A stretch of DNA of 64,000 nucleotides from Asanoa sp. WMMD1127 (GCF_029626225.1 NZ_JARUBP010000001.1:5208001-5272000), one strand, 5' to 3'. Counted from the stretch's first letter, positions 26,857 through 35,619 are shown. A program made the numbers and translations. The notes: a model not told the origin generated them from the letters alone.

Positions 26857-27600
26857 ATGGACGACGAAGCGATGACCGCGCCGGGCCGCCGGGTCGTGCC
26901 GGGCGGACTGCCGCCGGGAAGATCTGGCGGCCGGCTGGCCGACGAGGTCTACGACACCCTCCTCGGGCAGCTGATGTCGCTGCGGATCGAGCCTGGCTCC
27001 CGCGTCACGATCGACGTCCTGGCGCGTGAGCTGGGAGTCTCGCAGACGCCGATTCGAGACGCGCTGAATCGCATGGAGGCCGAAGGCCTGGTCGTGCGGG
27101 TGCCGCACGCCGGCTACCGCATCCCTCCCCAGATCACCCGCGCCCGATTCGAGGACATGGTGGAGGTCCGCCTGCTGCTCGAGCCGGCGGCGGCGCGCAG
27201 ATCCGCCGAACGCGCCTCCTTGGCGCAGGTGGCCGGCCTGCGCCGGATGCTGGAGGAGATGGCGGAGCTGGAGGGCGGCAGCGGGCTCATGGCCTACGGC
27301 GCCTTCGGGCTACGCGACGCCGCGTTTCACGATCTTGTCGCCCTGAGCGCGGAGAACCAGGTCATCCGGGAAGTGCTTGCTCGCCTGCACAGCCACGTGC
27401 ACCTGTTCCGGCTGCACCACGACACCCAGGTCACGCACCTGGCCATGGCCGAGCACGAGGAGGTCGTGGCGGCGATCGCCGCGCGCGACCCGGACGCCGC
27501 CGCCTACGCGATGCGTCGACACATCCTGCGGTCCGGCGAGCGTTTTCGGCGGTTCTTCGACGAGGTCGAGCACGCGGACGCGGTGCCGGCAGAGGGTTGA
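26857..27600 (+). CDS. FCD-domain GntR transcriptional regulator
   Basis: A 247-residue regulator. The winged helix-turn-helix lies near residues 20-90 (VTIDVLARELGVSQTPIRDALNRMEAEGLV). The FCD ligand domain follows, with conserved acidic and His residues likely to bind a metal (DAAFHDLVAL, the HSHVHLF region, EHEEVVAAIAARD and RRHILRS). It is divergent from the two-ATPase importer operon, which it presumably controls in response to the imported compound or a metabolite. ATG 26857 is used because the helix-turn-helix follows at normal distance; ATG 26872 is possible. Confidence 0.85.
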   Translation: MDDEAMTAPGRRVVPGGLPPGRSGGRLADEVYDTLLGQLMSLRIEPGSRVTIDVLARELGVSQTPIRDALNRMEAEGLVVRVPHAGYRIPPQITRARFEDMVEVRLLLEPAAARRSAERASLAQVAGLRRMLEEMAELEGGSGLMAYGAFGLRDAAFHDLVALSAENQVIREVLARLHSHVHLFRLHHDTQVTHLAMAEHEEVVAAIAARDPDAAAYAMRRHILRSGERFRRFFDEVEHADAVPAEG

Positions 27601-27678
27601 CGGGCGGGCTGGGCGCGGGAATGCTGATCGGATCGGATTGGATCCGCCTCACCCGGCCCCTGACGCGAGGAGAAGAAG

Positions 27679-28242
27679 GTGCCCAGAGCACTGCTCCTGA
27701 CCGGCGATGCCGCCGAGGAGCTCGACACCATGTACCCCTACTACCGCGTGCAGGAGGGCGGCTGGGACGTCGACGTCTCGTCCCGGACCATGCGCGACGT
27801 GCAACTGGTCATCCACGAGTTCGACCCCAACTCCGACGCATACGTGGAGAAGAACGGCCGGAAGCTGCCGGTCGACGTGCCGTGGGCCGACGTCGACGTC
27901 GAGCGCTACGACGCCCTCATCATCCCCGGCGGGCGTGCCCCCGAGTGGATCCGCGTCGACGCGGATGTCCGGCGCATCACCGAGCACTTCTTCGCGCGCA
28001 ACCTGCCCATCGCGCTCGTCTGTCACGGCGCCCAGGTGCCAGCGGTCTACGGGCTGCTGAAGGGTCGAAAGACAGCGTGCTTCCCGCCCATCACCGGTGA
28101 CATGGAGAACGCGGGTGCGACGGTCATCGACGCTCCCGACGTCGTGGACGGCAACCTCGTCTCCTGCCGAGGCTGGCCCGACATGCCGCAGTTCGGCCGG
28201 GCGATGATGGAGCTCTTCGCGAAGTCCGTCAACTCCGCATGA
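27679..28242 (+). CDS. DJ-1/PfpI family protein
   Basis: A 187-residue class I glutamine-amidotransferase-like protein. The nucleophile elbow is ALVCHGAQ (Cys115), preceded by DALIIPGGRAPEW, with acidic residues near the N-terminus (GDAAEELD) in the position of the DJ-1 Glu. The group includes intracellular peptidases, glyoxalase III enzymes and isocyanide hydratase-like proteins. GTG 27679 has GAGGAGAAG just upstream. The stop overlaps the alpha/beta hydrolase start (ATGA), so the two work together. A role in removing reactive aldehydes made by the neighbouring dehydrogenases is possible but unproven. Confidence 0.85.
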   Translation: MPRALLLTGDAAEELDTMYPYYRVQEGGWDVDVSSRTMRDVQLVIHEFDPNSDAYVEKNGRKLPVDVPWADVDVERYDALIIPGGRAPEWIRVDADVRRITEHFFARNLPIALVCHGAQVPAVYGLLKGRKTACFPPITGDMENAGATVIDAPDVVDGNLVSCRGWPDMPQFGRAMMELFAKSVNSA

Positions 28243-29072
28243 GCCCGCCGGGCCTGGCCCGGACGGTCACAGTGGACGGTTCGCCCGTCCACGTCCTCGA
28301 CAGCGGCGCCGGGCCCGCCGTGCTGATGCTGCACGGCTCCGGACCCGGCACGACCGGCGCCGGTGCCTGGGCGACGACGGCCGAGGCGCTCGGCCCGTCC
28401 TGGCACGTGGTGGCTCCGGACCAGGCGGGTTTCGGCGGCACGCCGGTCCCCGCCGGCGCCGGCCGGGGTGGGCTCCGGCTGTGGACGGAGCAGGCCGCGG
28501 GTCTGATGGACACGCTGGGCGTCGGGAGTTACGCCGTCGTGGGTCACTCCATGGGCGGCGCCGTGGCGCTGGCGTTGGCCGCCGCGCACCCCCAGCGGGT
28601 CACCCGGGTCGTGGCGGTCTCGACGATGGGCGCCCCCGGAGCGCCGCTGTCCGCCGCGCTCGACGCGATCTGGGCCGCCCCCGCCGGCCAGCCGGGGGCA
28701 CGGGACATGCTCAGTCGCCTCGTCCTCGACCAGGCGCTGGTGACCGACGCGGCCGTCGAGGCGCGTGCGGCCGCGATGCGAGCGGGGGCGGCCGCGTACG
28801 CGTCGTTGTTCCCTCCACCCAGGACCCGGTGGGTCGAGGACCTCACCCTCCCGGCGCGGACGCTCGCGGCGATCCGCGCGCCCGTGCTGCTCGTCCACGG
28901 GGCCGACGACCCGGTCACCCCGCTCGGGACGGCGGCCCTGCCGCTGCTCGAACACCTGGCCGATGTCCGTCTGCACGTGCTCGGCCGATGTGGACACGTA
29001 CCGGCGATCGAGCAACCGCACGAGTTCAGGCAACTCCTGTCGTGGTTCCTCGGGGCCGGTGGGGGTTACTGA
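28239..29072 (+). CDS. Alpha/beta hydrolase
   Basis: A 277-residue alpha/beta-fold hydrolase. The oxyanion strand is MLHGSGPG, the nucleophile elbow GHSMGG (Ser104), the acid probably the Asp in LVHGADDPVTP and the His in GRCGHVPAIEQP. The sequence style resembles meta-cleavage-product hydrolases such as BphD/MhpC, which cleave C-C bonds, but esterases share it. ATG 28239 overlaps the DJ-1 stop. Its 3' end overlaps the convergent symporter gene by 7 bases. No signal peptide is visible, so it is cytoplasmic. Confidence 0.85.
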   Translation: MSPPGLARTVTVDGSPVHVLDSGAGPAVLMLHGSGPGTTGAGAWATTAEALGPSWHVVAPDQAGFGGTPVPAGAGRGGLRLWTEQAAGLMDTLGVGSYAVVGHSMGGAVALALAAAHPQRVTRVVAVSTMGAPGAPLSAALDAIWAAPAGQPGARDMLSRLVLDQALVTDAAVEARAAAMRAGAAAYASLFPPPRTRWVEDLTLPARTLAAIRAPVLLVHGADDPVTPLGTAALPLLEHLADVRLHVLGRCGHVPAIEQPHEFRQLLSWFLGAGGGY

Positions 29073-29986
29073 CCTGCTCCTTCGGCGCGTGCGCGGTCCG
29101 CCCGTTCCGCCGGCGTGGCGTCGGCTGGCTCCTGGCGGCGGCTTACCACGTAACCGAAGGCCGCCGCGGTGAAGAACATGACGATGCCGTAGACGGCGGC
29201 CGGGATCGCGATCCGGGTGTTGTCGAGCAGTGCGGGGCTGACCGCGATGGCGATGGCCAGCGTGCTGTTGTGGATGCCGATCTCCATGCCGGCGGCGATC
29301 GACTCGGGCTTGCCCATGCCGGCCAGCCGCGGTGCGCCGTACCCGATGGCGAGGCTGATGAGGTTGAAAATCAGGACGATGGCGCCGACGGCGACGAAGT
29401 AGTCCGCGAGGTTGGCGCGCTCGTTGAGGATGGCGCCGGCGATGACCGCGACCAGCAGGACCGCCGAGAGGATCTTGACGGGCTTGGCGAGGCGGTCGGC
29501 GAAGGCGGGGAAGCGTGACCGGATCACCATGCCGAGCGAGACCGGGACGAGGACGATGGCGAAGACCTGCAGGACCTTGTCGAACTGGAGCCCGACCGCC
29601 TGGCTGTCGGGTCGGAAGTAGTCGGTCGACAGGTTGACGACCACCGGCAGGGTCACGACCGCCAGGACCGAGTTGACGGCCGTGAGGGTCACGTTGACCG
29701 CGACGTGGCCGCCGAAGAGGTGGCTGTAGAGGTTCGCGGTCGTGCCGCCGGGTGACGCGGCGAGCAGCATCATCCCGACTGCCAACTCAGGCTCCAGGCC
29801 GAAGGCGAGGACGAGCCCGAAGCAGACCGCGGGCAGGACGACGACCTGGCAGACGAGGGCGATGAGCATGAGCAAGGGGTACGCGGCGACGCGCCGGAAG
29901 TCGGCGACCGACAGCCCGAGCCCGAGGCCGAGCATGACGATCGCCAGAGCGATCGGGAGCCCCACGGTGGTCAGCCAGGAATCCAT
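29066..29986 (-). CDS. Bile acid:sodium symporter family transporter
   Basis: A 306-residue membrane protein with nine to ten helices and the conserved family segments MMLLAASPGGTTANLYSHL and MEIGIHNSTLAIAIAV, which form the crossover and sodium sites. Bacterial members carry bile acids, pantoate or other organic anions with Na+. ATG 29986 starts just before helix 1. An upstream ATG at 30022 is in frame and would add 12 residues; neither has a strong ribosome site. It converges on the alpha/beta hydrolase gene, and a link to the same catabolic set is plausible. Confidence 0.82.
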   Translation of the reverse strand: MDSWLTTVGLPIALAIVMLGLGLGLSVADFRRVAAYPLLMLIALVCQVVVLPAVCFGLVLAFGLEPELAVGMMLLAASPGGTTANLYSHLFGGHVAVNVTLTAVNSVLAVVTLPVVVNLSTDYFRPDSQAVGLQFDKVLQVFAIVLVPVSLGMVIRSRFPAFADRLAKPVKILSAVLLVAVIAGAILNERANLADYFVAVGAIVLIFNLISLAIGYGAPRLAGMGKPESIAAGMEIGIHNSTLAIAIAVSPALLDNTRIAIPAAVYGIVMFFTAAAFGYVVSRRQEPADATPAERADRARAEGAGQ

Positions 29987-30059
29987 GCACGGATTCTGGC
30001 CGCCAGGTGGGCCGCTGACCATCCACTGGATCGACGATCTTGCGTGCTACTGGCGCTGA

Positions 30060-30093
30060 CCGGCCCGCGACCCGGTCGAGGGGCGCGGGCCGG
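30060..30093 (-). terminator. Terminator of the beta-helix lectin gene
   Basis: A perfect 10-bp stem: CCGGCCCGCG (30060-30069) pairs with CGCGGGCCGG (30084-30093) across a 14-base loop. It begins 12 bases after the lectin gene's stop on that strand. Confidence 0.65.
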
Positions 30094-30105
30094 CCGGAGC
30101 GTCGC

Positions 30106-32496
30106 TCAGCCGCGCAGGCTCCACTGCTGGTTCGTGCCACCGTGGCACGACCAGAGGTGGAGCTTCGTGCCGTTGGCCGTGCCGTTGCCGCTCGCGTCGA
30201 GGCACAGCCCGGACAGCGCGCTGGTGATGGTGCCGTTGCTGTTGACGTTCCACTGCTGGTTGGTCTGACCGTTGCAGTCCCAGATGATGGCCGCGGTGCC
30301 GTTGGTGGTGCCGTTGCCGCTGGCGTCCAGGCACTTGTTGCCGTACACCGTCAGCTGCCTGCCCGACGTGTGGGTCCACCGCTGGTTCGGGCCGCCGTTG
30401 CAGTCCCAGAGCTGCGCCTGGGTGCCGTTGGTCGTGCTGGCGTTGGGGATGTCGACGCACCGCTGCGAGGCGCCGCCGACGATCGTCACGCTCTGCGGGT
30501 TGGTCGAGCCGCCGCCCTGCGGGCCCGCGGCGGCCATGACCGCCTGGGCGCCCGAAGGCCAGTTGCCGTTGGTCACGGTGACGTTGCCGGACACCACGTT
30601 GCCGCGGTCGCCGTTGGTCACGTTCGTGCTGCCGTTGGTCGACCAGTTGTTGGTGACCGTGAAGTTGCCCATGTTCTCCGCGAACCAGTAGTTGGCCGTC
30701 GCCCACGTGCCGGTCGAGGAGAACACGTTGGTGCGGGCCGTGTAGTAGCGCGAGCCCTCGTCGAAGTAGATACCGAAGTAGCCGTTGGTCCGCAGGCAGT
30801 AGTTGTCGCTGATCAGCCCGCCGGGATTGGCCGACAGTGTGTAGATGCAGCCGCCGTCGTTCATCTGCTGCATCACGTCGTGCACGTAGTTGCCGACCAA
30901 CCGGTTGTTGGCTGCCGTCGTCGCGGTCGTGTAGCGCGGCTGGTAGTTGTAGAGACCCCGGTCGGCGTAGTGGTTGCTGCCGCCCGCGTCGTTGGAGCCC
31001 CAGCCGTAGCCGATGGACATCCCGGTGTACGGCATGTTGTAGACCTCGTTGTGCGAGATCGTGGCCGTGTTGACGTACGTCGTGAGCACCGAGACGATGC
31101 CGCGGTACTCGATGCCCAGGTCGTGCAGGCGGTTGTCGCTGATCGTGATGTCCCGGTTGACCATCCGCTGGTCGCTCGGGTGGTGCGCGTCGGCGCGGAC
31201 GCCGCCGACCACGATGCCGCCGGCGGCGCTGCGGGCGATCTCCGACCGGGTGACGGTGATGTTGCTGGCGCCCAGGCCCACGCCGCTCGTGTGCCCGTTG
31301 GCGTCGTTGCCGATGCCGATCGCGGTCTGCCCGAGGTTGAGGAACCTGGAGTCGCTGAACGTGATGGTGTTTGCCGCCGAGACCTGGACGGCGGCCGGCA
31401 TCTGCTGCCAGTTGGGCCGGGTGGCCTCGAACTGCGGGCAGCCGTTGTGGCACGAGCTGAAGCTGGGCCAGCTCCAGTTGCCGGCGATGTACGCGCCGGT
31501 CTGCTGGTCGACGTAGCCCTGGTTGCTGCTCGCGCCGAGCCAGCTCGTGCCGGTGAAGGTGATGCCGCGCATGGCGATGTGGTGGGCGGGCGCGGCGTAG
31601 GTGCCGCCGATGTTCACCAGCGACGCCAGGGTCGGCAGCTCCACCGGGACACTGCTCATGTTCTGACCGCTGAGCGGGATGTACGACAGCGCCCCGGTCC
31701 CTGGATCGAGGTGCCACTCGCCCGGCGCGTCGAGGAACTCGTAGGCGTTGCTGAGGTAGAGCGGCCCGGCGCGGTGCGGGCTGGTGAAGGTGTCGTACCC
31801 GAAGTTGTTGTTGCTCCAGCCCGGTTGCTGCATCGTGATCATGTTGCCGCTGATGTTCTGCACCGACACGTAGCGGTCCGTGAAGGAGTTGACGCTCTCC
31901 ATCTGCACCCGGCTCTTGTTGGCCAGGTTGTTGAGATAACCGAGGGCCGGGTTGGTGAAGCTGAGCCCGGTGCTGGACGCGGTGAAGTCGGCCCGGTTGA
32001 CCTGGGTGCGGGCCCGGGCGGCGAGCGCGCCGTTGACATAGAGCTGGCGGCTGTCGATGCCGGCGCCGACGTTGGCGCGCCAGATGTTCCTACCGGAGTC
32101 CACAAGCGACCATCCGGTGACGGCGCGCGCGCCGCTGATCACGGGCTGGGCGGACGGCGCTGCCTGCCAGGTGACCGTCCAACCGTTGGTGCCGGAGTCG
32201 GCGGCGGTGAACCGCAGCGGCGTGGTGAGCCGGTAGGTCCCGCCGGCGAGCTGCACGACGATGTCGCCGGTCATCGCGCCGGCCAGGGAGCGCACCCTGG
32301 TCTGGGCGGCGGACAGCGAGCACGGTTGGGCGGCTGTGCAGGCGGTGTCACCGCCGGACGGCGCGGCGTAGAGGGTCGTGGTGGCGGCCAGGGCGGGGGC
32401 GGCCGGGCCGAGGAGGACGAGGGACGCGGCGGTGAGACCGGTGGCCGCCGCCGCGGACGCCAGCCGGCGGACGGCGGCGCGTGGGGATCCGAACAT
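30106..32496 (-). CDS. Secreted right-handed beta-helix protein with C-terminal ricin-type lectin domain
   Basis: A 796-residue secreted protein. The signal peptide ends near ALAATTTL. A long region of parallel beta-helix repeats follows (for example NTITFSDSRFLNLGQTAIGI, DITISDNRLHDLGIEYRG), typical of polysaccharide-degrading or binding proteins. The last 125 residues form a beta-trefoil lectin with three QxW repeats (NQRW, NQQW, NQQW) and CLDASGNGT motifs, so all three lobes look complete. The substrate is unknown; plant or fungal polysaccharide is likely. AGGAGG lies at good distance before ATG 32496, so the longer frame is rejected. It may be co-transcribed with the dehydrogenase operon upstream. 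Confidence 0.85.
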   Translation of the reverse strand: MFGSPRAAVRRLASAAAATGLTAASLVLLGPAAPALAATTTLYAAPSGGDTACTAAQPCSLSAAQTRVRSLAGAMTGDIVVQLAGGTYRLTTPLRFTAADSGTNGWTVTWQAAPSAQPVISGARAVTGWSLVDSGRNIWRANVGAGIDSRQLYVNGALAARARTQVNRADFTASSTGLSFTNPALGYLNNLANKSRVQMESVNSFTDRYVSVQNISGNMITMQQPGWSNNNFGYDTFTSPHRAGPLYLSNAYEFLDAPGEWHLDPGTGALSYIPLSGQNMSSVPVELPTLASLVNIGGTYAAPAHHIAMRGITFTGTSWLGASSNQGYVDQQTGAYIAGNWSWPSFSSCHNGCPQFEATRPNWQQMPAAVQVSAANTITFSDSRFLNLGQTAIGIGNDANGHTSGVGLGASNITVTRSEIARSAAGGIVVGGVRADAHHPSDQRMVNRDITISDNRLHDLGIEYRGIVSVLTTYVNTATISHNEVYNMPYTGMSIGYGWGSNDAGGSNHYADRGLYNYQPRYTTATTAANNRLVGNYVHDVMQQMNDGGCIYTLSANPGGLISDNYCLRTNGYFGIYFDEGSRYYTARTNVFSSTGTWATANYWFAENMGNFTVTNNWSTNGSTNVTNGDRGNVVSGNVTVTNGNWPSGAQAVMAAAGPQGGGSTNPQSVTIVGGASQRCVDIPNASTTNGTQAQLWDCNGGPNQRWTHTSGRQLTVYGNKCLDASGNGTTNGTAAIIWDCNGQTNQQWNVNSNGTITSALSGLCLDASGNGTANGTKLHLWSCHGGTNQQWSLRG

Positions 32497-32549
32497 GGGA
32501 CCTCCTGGTGCGTTCTGGGACGGGAAGGCGGTGCCGGCCTCCGCGGGGA

Positions 32550-32645
32550 TCACCCGCGAGCCGCACCCCCGGCGATGCGGGCCTGGTCGGCGGCGTGGTC
32601 CTCTCCGATGCACTCGTAGTAGCCGAAGAGCGTGTGTCCTCCCAT
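32550..32645 (-). pseudogene. 31-codon remnant resembling L-rhamnose mutarotase
   Basis: This is a short frame of 31 codons whose ATG overlaps the upstream SDR stop (ATGA). It reads GGHTLFGYYECIGEDHAADQ followed by ARIA and then unrelated residues to a stop. The TLFGYYEY-x-GDD-x-x-AD pattern is the core of L-rhamnose mutarotase (DUF718), a protein of about 105 residues. The N-terminal part with the catalytic His and the WW-containing C-terminus are missing. It is probably a decayed mutarotase gene that once closed this operon. Coupled translation of a tiny peptide may persist. Confidence 0.55.
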
Positions 32646-33406
32646 CAGCGGCCCAGCCAGCCGCCGTCGACGGGGAGGACGATGCCGTTGACGTAGTCGG
32701 ACGCCGGCGCCGCCAGGAAGACCGTGGCGCCGGCCAGGTCGTCGGGTCGACCCCAGCGGCCCGCTGGGATCCGCGCCACGATCGCCTGGCCGCGGGCCGG
32801 GTCGTCGCGCAGCGCCTGGGTGTTGTCGGTCGCGACGTAGCCCGGCGCGATCGCGTTGACGTTGACGCCGTGCGCGGCCCACTCGTTGGCCAGCGCCTTG
32901 GTGAGCCCGGCCAGACCCGACTTCGAGGCCGTGTACGCCGGGACGGTGATGCCGCCCTGGAAGCTCAGCAGGGAGGCGGTGAAAATGATCTTTCCGTGGC
33001 CCCGGTCGAGCATCCGGCGGCCGATCTCCCGGCTGAGCACGAACTGGCTGCTGAGATTCACCTCCAGCACGTGGTCCCAGAGGTCGTCGCCGTGGCTGGC
33101 CGCCGGCGCGCGGGCGATGGTGCCGCCGTTGTTGACCAGGATGTCGATCGGCCCGAGCGCCGCGACCTCCCGGGCCAGCCGGTGCACGTCGCCGCGGTCG
33201 GCCAGGTCGGCCCGCAGGGCGGTGAACCGGCGTCCGGCCGCGCGCACGCGCCGTTCCACCTCGCTCCCGGTCGCCTCCAGCCGCGCGGACACGCCGACGA
33301 TGTCAGCGCCAGCCTCGGCCAGTGCGGTGGCCATGGCCAGGCCGATGCCGCGCCGGGCGCCGGTCACCACCGCGGTCCGCCCGGACAGGTCGAACAGTCC
33401 GGTCAC
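32645..33406 (-). CDS. Short-chain dehydrogenase, 2-deoxy-D-gluconate 3-dehydrogenase type
   Basis: A 253-residue classical SDR with TGARRGIG (residues 15-22), NNGGT, catalytic Ser145, Tyr158 and Lys162 (YTASK) and a C-terminal VDGGW. The closest familiar types are KduD and related sugar-acid dehydrogenases acting on keto-deoxy sugar acids. It follows the zinc dehydrogenase with a GTGA overlap (GTG 33406) and precedes the mutarotase remnant. In the operon it would oxidise or reduce the product of the enolase-superfamily dehydratase; that order is inference. Confidence 0.85.
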   Translation of the reverse strand: MTGLFDLSGRTAVVTGARRGIGLAMATALAEAGADIVGVSARLEATGSEVERRVRAAGRRFTALRADLADRGDVHRLAREVAALGPIDILVNNGGTIARAPAASHGDDLWDHVLEVNLSSQFVLSREIGRRMLDRGHGKIIFTASLLSFQGGITVPAYTASKSGLAGLTKALANEWAAHGVNVNAIAPGYVATDNTQALRDDPARGQAIVARIPAGRWGRPDDLAGATVFLAAPASDYVNGIVLPVDGGWLGR

Positions 33407-34431
33407 CGGCCGGCCTCCCGCCAGTCGAGCAGGACCTTCATGACGCCCCCGCCCTGCTCGAGGGCCGCGAACGCGGCGTCGACGGCCGCCACCGGCTCCA
33501 CCCGTGAGATCAACCGCTGCACGGGAACCGCGCCCGAGGCCACGAGCCGGACGGCCTCGGCCATGTCCTCACGCTGGTAGAGCCGGGCGCCCAGCAGGTC
33601 CAGCTCCCGCCAGAAGAACCGGTGCAGGTCGACGGGCCGCGGTTGGGGATGGATGGCCACCAGGACGAGCCGGCCCCGGGTGGTCAGCACGGCGACCGCC
33701 GTGCCCACCCCGCCGGCCGAGCCCGACACCTCGAACGCCACGTCCGCGCCGGCGCCCGCGGTGCGCTCGTCGACCAGCGCGACGACATCGGTGGCGCCGG
33801 GGTCGACGGCATCGATGCCCACCCCGGCGGCGACCGACCGCCGGAAGGGGTCCGGCTCCACCAGGAGAACCCGGGCGCCGCGACCCTGTGCCACGGTGGC
33901 GATCAGCACGCCCACCGGTCCGCCGCCGACCACGACGACGTGCTCGCCCGCGCCGACGCTGGCCCGCCGGACGTCGTGCACCGCGACCGCGACCGGCTCG
34001 ACGAGCGCCGCCCGGTCGAGCGGCAGGTCGTGCGGGAGCGGTAACACCAGGTCCGCCGGAATTGTCCACGACGCCTGCATGGCGCCCGGCGAGTCGATGC
34101 CGAGGAAGTTCATGGCGTGGCAGACGTGCGACTGCCCGCGCCGGCAGGCGACGCACCGCCGGCAGACTCGGGTCGGCATGACAGTGACCGGCTGCCCGAC
34201 GCGATGGGCGCTGACGCCCTCGCCGACCTCGGCGATCCGCCCCGACATCTCGTGCCCGATGACCGCGGCGTCGCCGACCCGGGCGTCCATGTCGCCGTGG
34301 AAGATGTGCAGATCCGTGCCACAGATCCCGGTGTACGCGACGGCGATGCGCACCTCGCCCGGCCCGGGCGCGTCCACCGGCCGCTCCTCGACCACGAACC
34401 GCCGCGCGCCACGGTAGACCACCGCCTTCAC
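33403..34431 (-). CDS. Zinc-dependent alcohol (sugar/polyol) dehydrogenase
   Basis: A 342-residue medium-chain dehydrogenase. Catalytic zinc ligands sit in GICGTDLHIFHGD and GHEMSG. The structural zinc loop has four Cys in the CRRCVACRRGQSHVC stretch. VVVGGGPVGVLIA is the NAD site. The family includes threonine, sorbitol and galactitol dehydrogenases. GTG 34431 overlaps the stop of the enolase-superfamily gene (GTGA), so the longer frame upstream is rejected. It probably oxidises a sugar or sugar-acid intermediate of the same pathway. Confidence 0.86.
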   Translation of the reverse strand: MKAVVYRGARRFVVEERPVDAPGPGEVRIAVAYTGICGTDLHIFHGDMDARVGDAAVIGHEMSGRIAEVGEGVSAHRVGQPVTVMPTRVCRRCVACRRGQSHVCHAMNFLGIDSPGAMQASWTIPADLVLPLPHDLPLDRAALVEPVAVAVHDVRRASVGAGEHVVVVGGGPVGVLIATVAQGRGARVLLVEPDPFRRSVAAGVGIDAVDPGATDVVALVDERTAGAGADVAFEVSGSAGGVGTAVAVLTTRGRLVLVAIHPQPRPVDLHRFFWRELDLLGARLYQREDMAEAVRLVASGAVPVQRLISRVEPVAAVDAAFAALEQGGGVMKVLLDWREAGR

Positions 34432-35618
34432 CGGACCACCTCGTTGCGGGAGGAGGCGGCCGTGGCCGGCGCGTGCGTCGCCGCCAGAAGCCGGCGACCG
34501 GCCGCCGCCGGCCGCACGTTGGGCGTGGCGGGGTTGTTGCCGTCGACGTAGCGGGCCGAGGCCGCGACGGCGGCCTCGTCGATCGCCAGCCCGAGCCCGG
34601 GGGAGTCGCCGAGCACGAAGGCGCCGTCCTCGACGGAGACGTCGACCGAAACCCCCACCGGTGGCGCCAGGTCCTGCAGCTCGCTGGAGATGTGGTTGGG
34701 CACCGCCGTGGCCGCGTGCAGCAGCCCGATCGGCGTCGTGCCGATGGGGCTGACCGGCAGGTCGTACGCGTGGGCCAGCGCGGCGACCCGCAGGAAGTGG
34801 GTGATGCCCCAGACCGCGGCGGTCTGGACGACGTCGACCGCCCCGGCGGCGACGAGCGGGCGGAACTGTTCGAGCCCTGTGAGGTTCTCGCCCGTGGCCA
34901 CCGACGCCTGGACGCCCCGGCTGACCGCGGCGAGCCCTTCGGCGTCCCACCGTCGCACCGGCTCCTCGACCCAGGTGAGGTCCAGGCCGCGCTCGATCTC
35001 GCGGACGTGGCGCACGGCCTGCTTGCGGGTCCAGCACTCGTTGGCGTCGAGCATCAGGGCCGGCCGTCCGGCGCCGTGGGCCGCGGCCAGCACGTCCCGG
35101 ACCAGCAGCAGCCGGCGCAGGTCGTCGTCGACGTCCAGACCGCCCTTGAGCTTGGCCGCCCGCAGCCCGCGCTCGGCGTATCCCTTGTAGACGGACGCAA
35201 GCTCGTCGTCGGTCAGGCTGATGTCGAGGCCCGACGCGTACGCCGGGACGGTGCGGTCCCGGCCGCCGAGCATGCGCCACAGCGGTTCGCCGGCCGCCTG
35301 TGCCTTGATGTCCCACAGGGCCGTGTCGAGGGCGCCGATGGTTCCGAAGACCCCGCCGGCGTGACCGGCCTTGAACGTCTGCCGGAGCATGCGGTCGTAC
35401 AACGCCGCGACGCCGCGCGGGTCCTGGCCCTCGATGGCCGGGAAGACGGCGTTGACGTGGGCGTGCGGCCCCAGCCCGATGCCGGTGATGCCCTCATCGG
35501 TGTCGACCATGATGATCGGCACCGGGACACCACCGTCGGCGAAGACGCCGTTGGCGTCGCCGACGGCGCGGCCCCACTCGTGGACCGTCGTCAGCGTGCG
35601 AAATCCGGTGATGCGCAT
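34428..35618 (-). CDS. Enolase-superfamily (mandelate racemase-like) sugar-acid dehydratase candidate
   Basis: A 396-residue protein with the enolase-superfamily layout: an N-terminal capping domain, KLKGG (Lys156 and Lys158) on strand 2, and metal ligands in DANECW (Asp191), VEEP (Glu218 or Glu219) and ATGEN (Glu244). In acid-sugar dehydratases a Pro-His-Gly-type His acts as catalytic base near the end of the barrel. Here the comparable stretch reads VSPIGTTPIG, with no His. Substrate and even reaction (dehydration, cycloisomerisation or epimerisation) are therefore open. It leads the enzymatic half of an importer operon, 1 base after the permease on the same strand. Confidence 0.8.
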   Translation of the reverse strand: MRITGFRTLTTVHEWGRAVGDANGVFADGGVPVPIIMVDTDEGITGIGLGPHAHVNAVFPAIEGQDPRGVAALYDRMLRQTFKAGHAGGVFGTIGALDTALWDIKAQAAGEPLWRMLGGRDRTVPAYASGLDISLTDDELASVYKGYAERGLRAAKLKGGLDVDDDLRRLLLVRDVLAAAHGAGRPALMLDANECWTRKQAVRHVREIERGLDLTWVEEPVRRWDAEGLAAVSRGVQASVATGENLTGLEQFRPLVAAGAVDVVQTAAVWGITHFLRVAALAHAYDLPVSPIGTTPIGLLHAATAVPNHISSELQDLAPPVGVSVDVSVEDGAFVLGDSPGLGLAIDEAAVAASARYVDGNNPATPNVRPAAAGRRLLAATHAPATAASSRNEVVR

Positions 35619-35619
35619 G

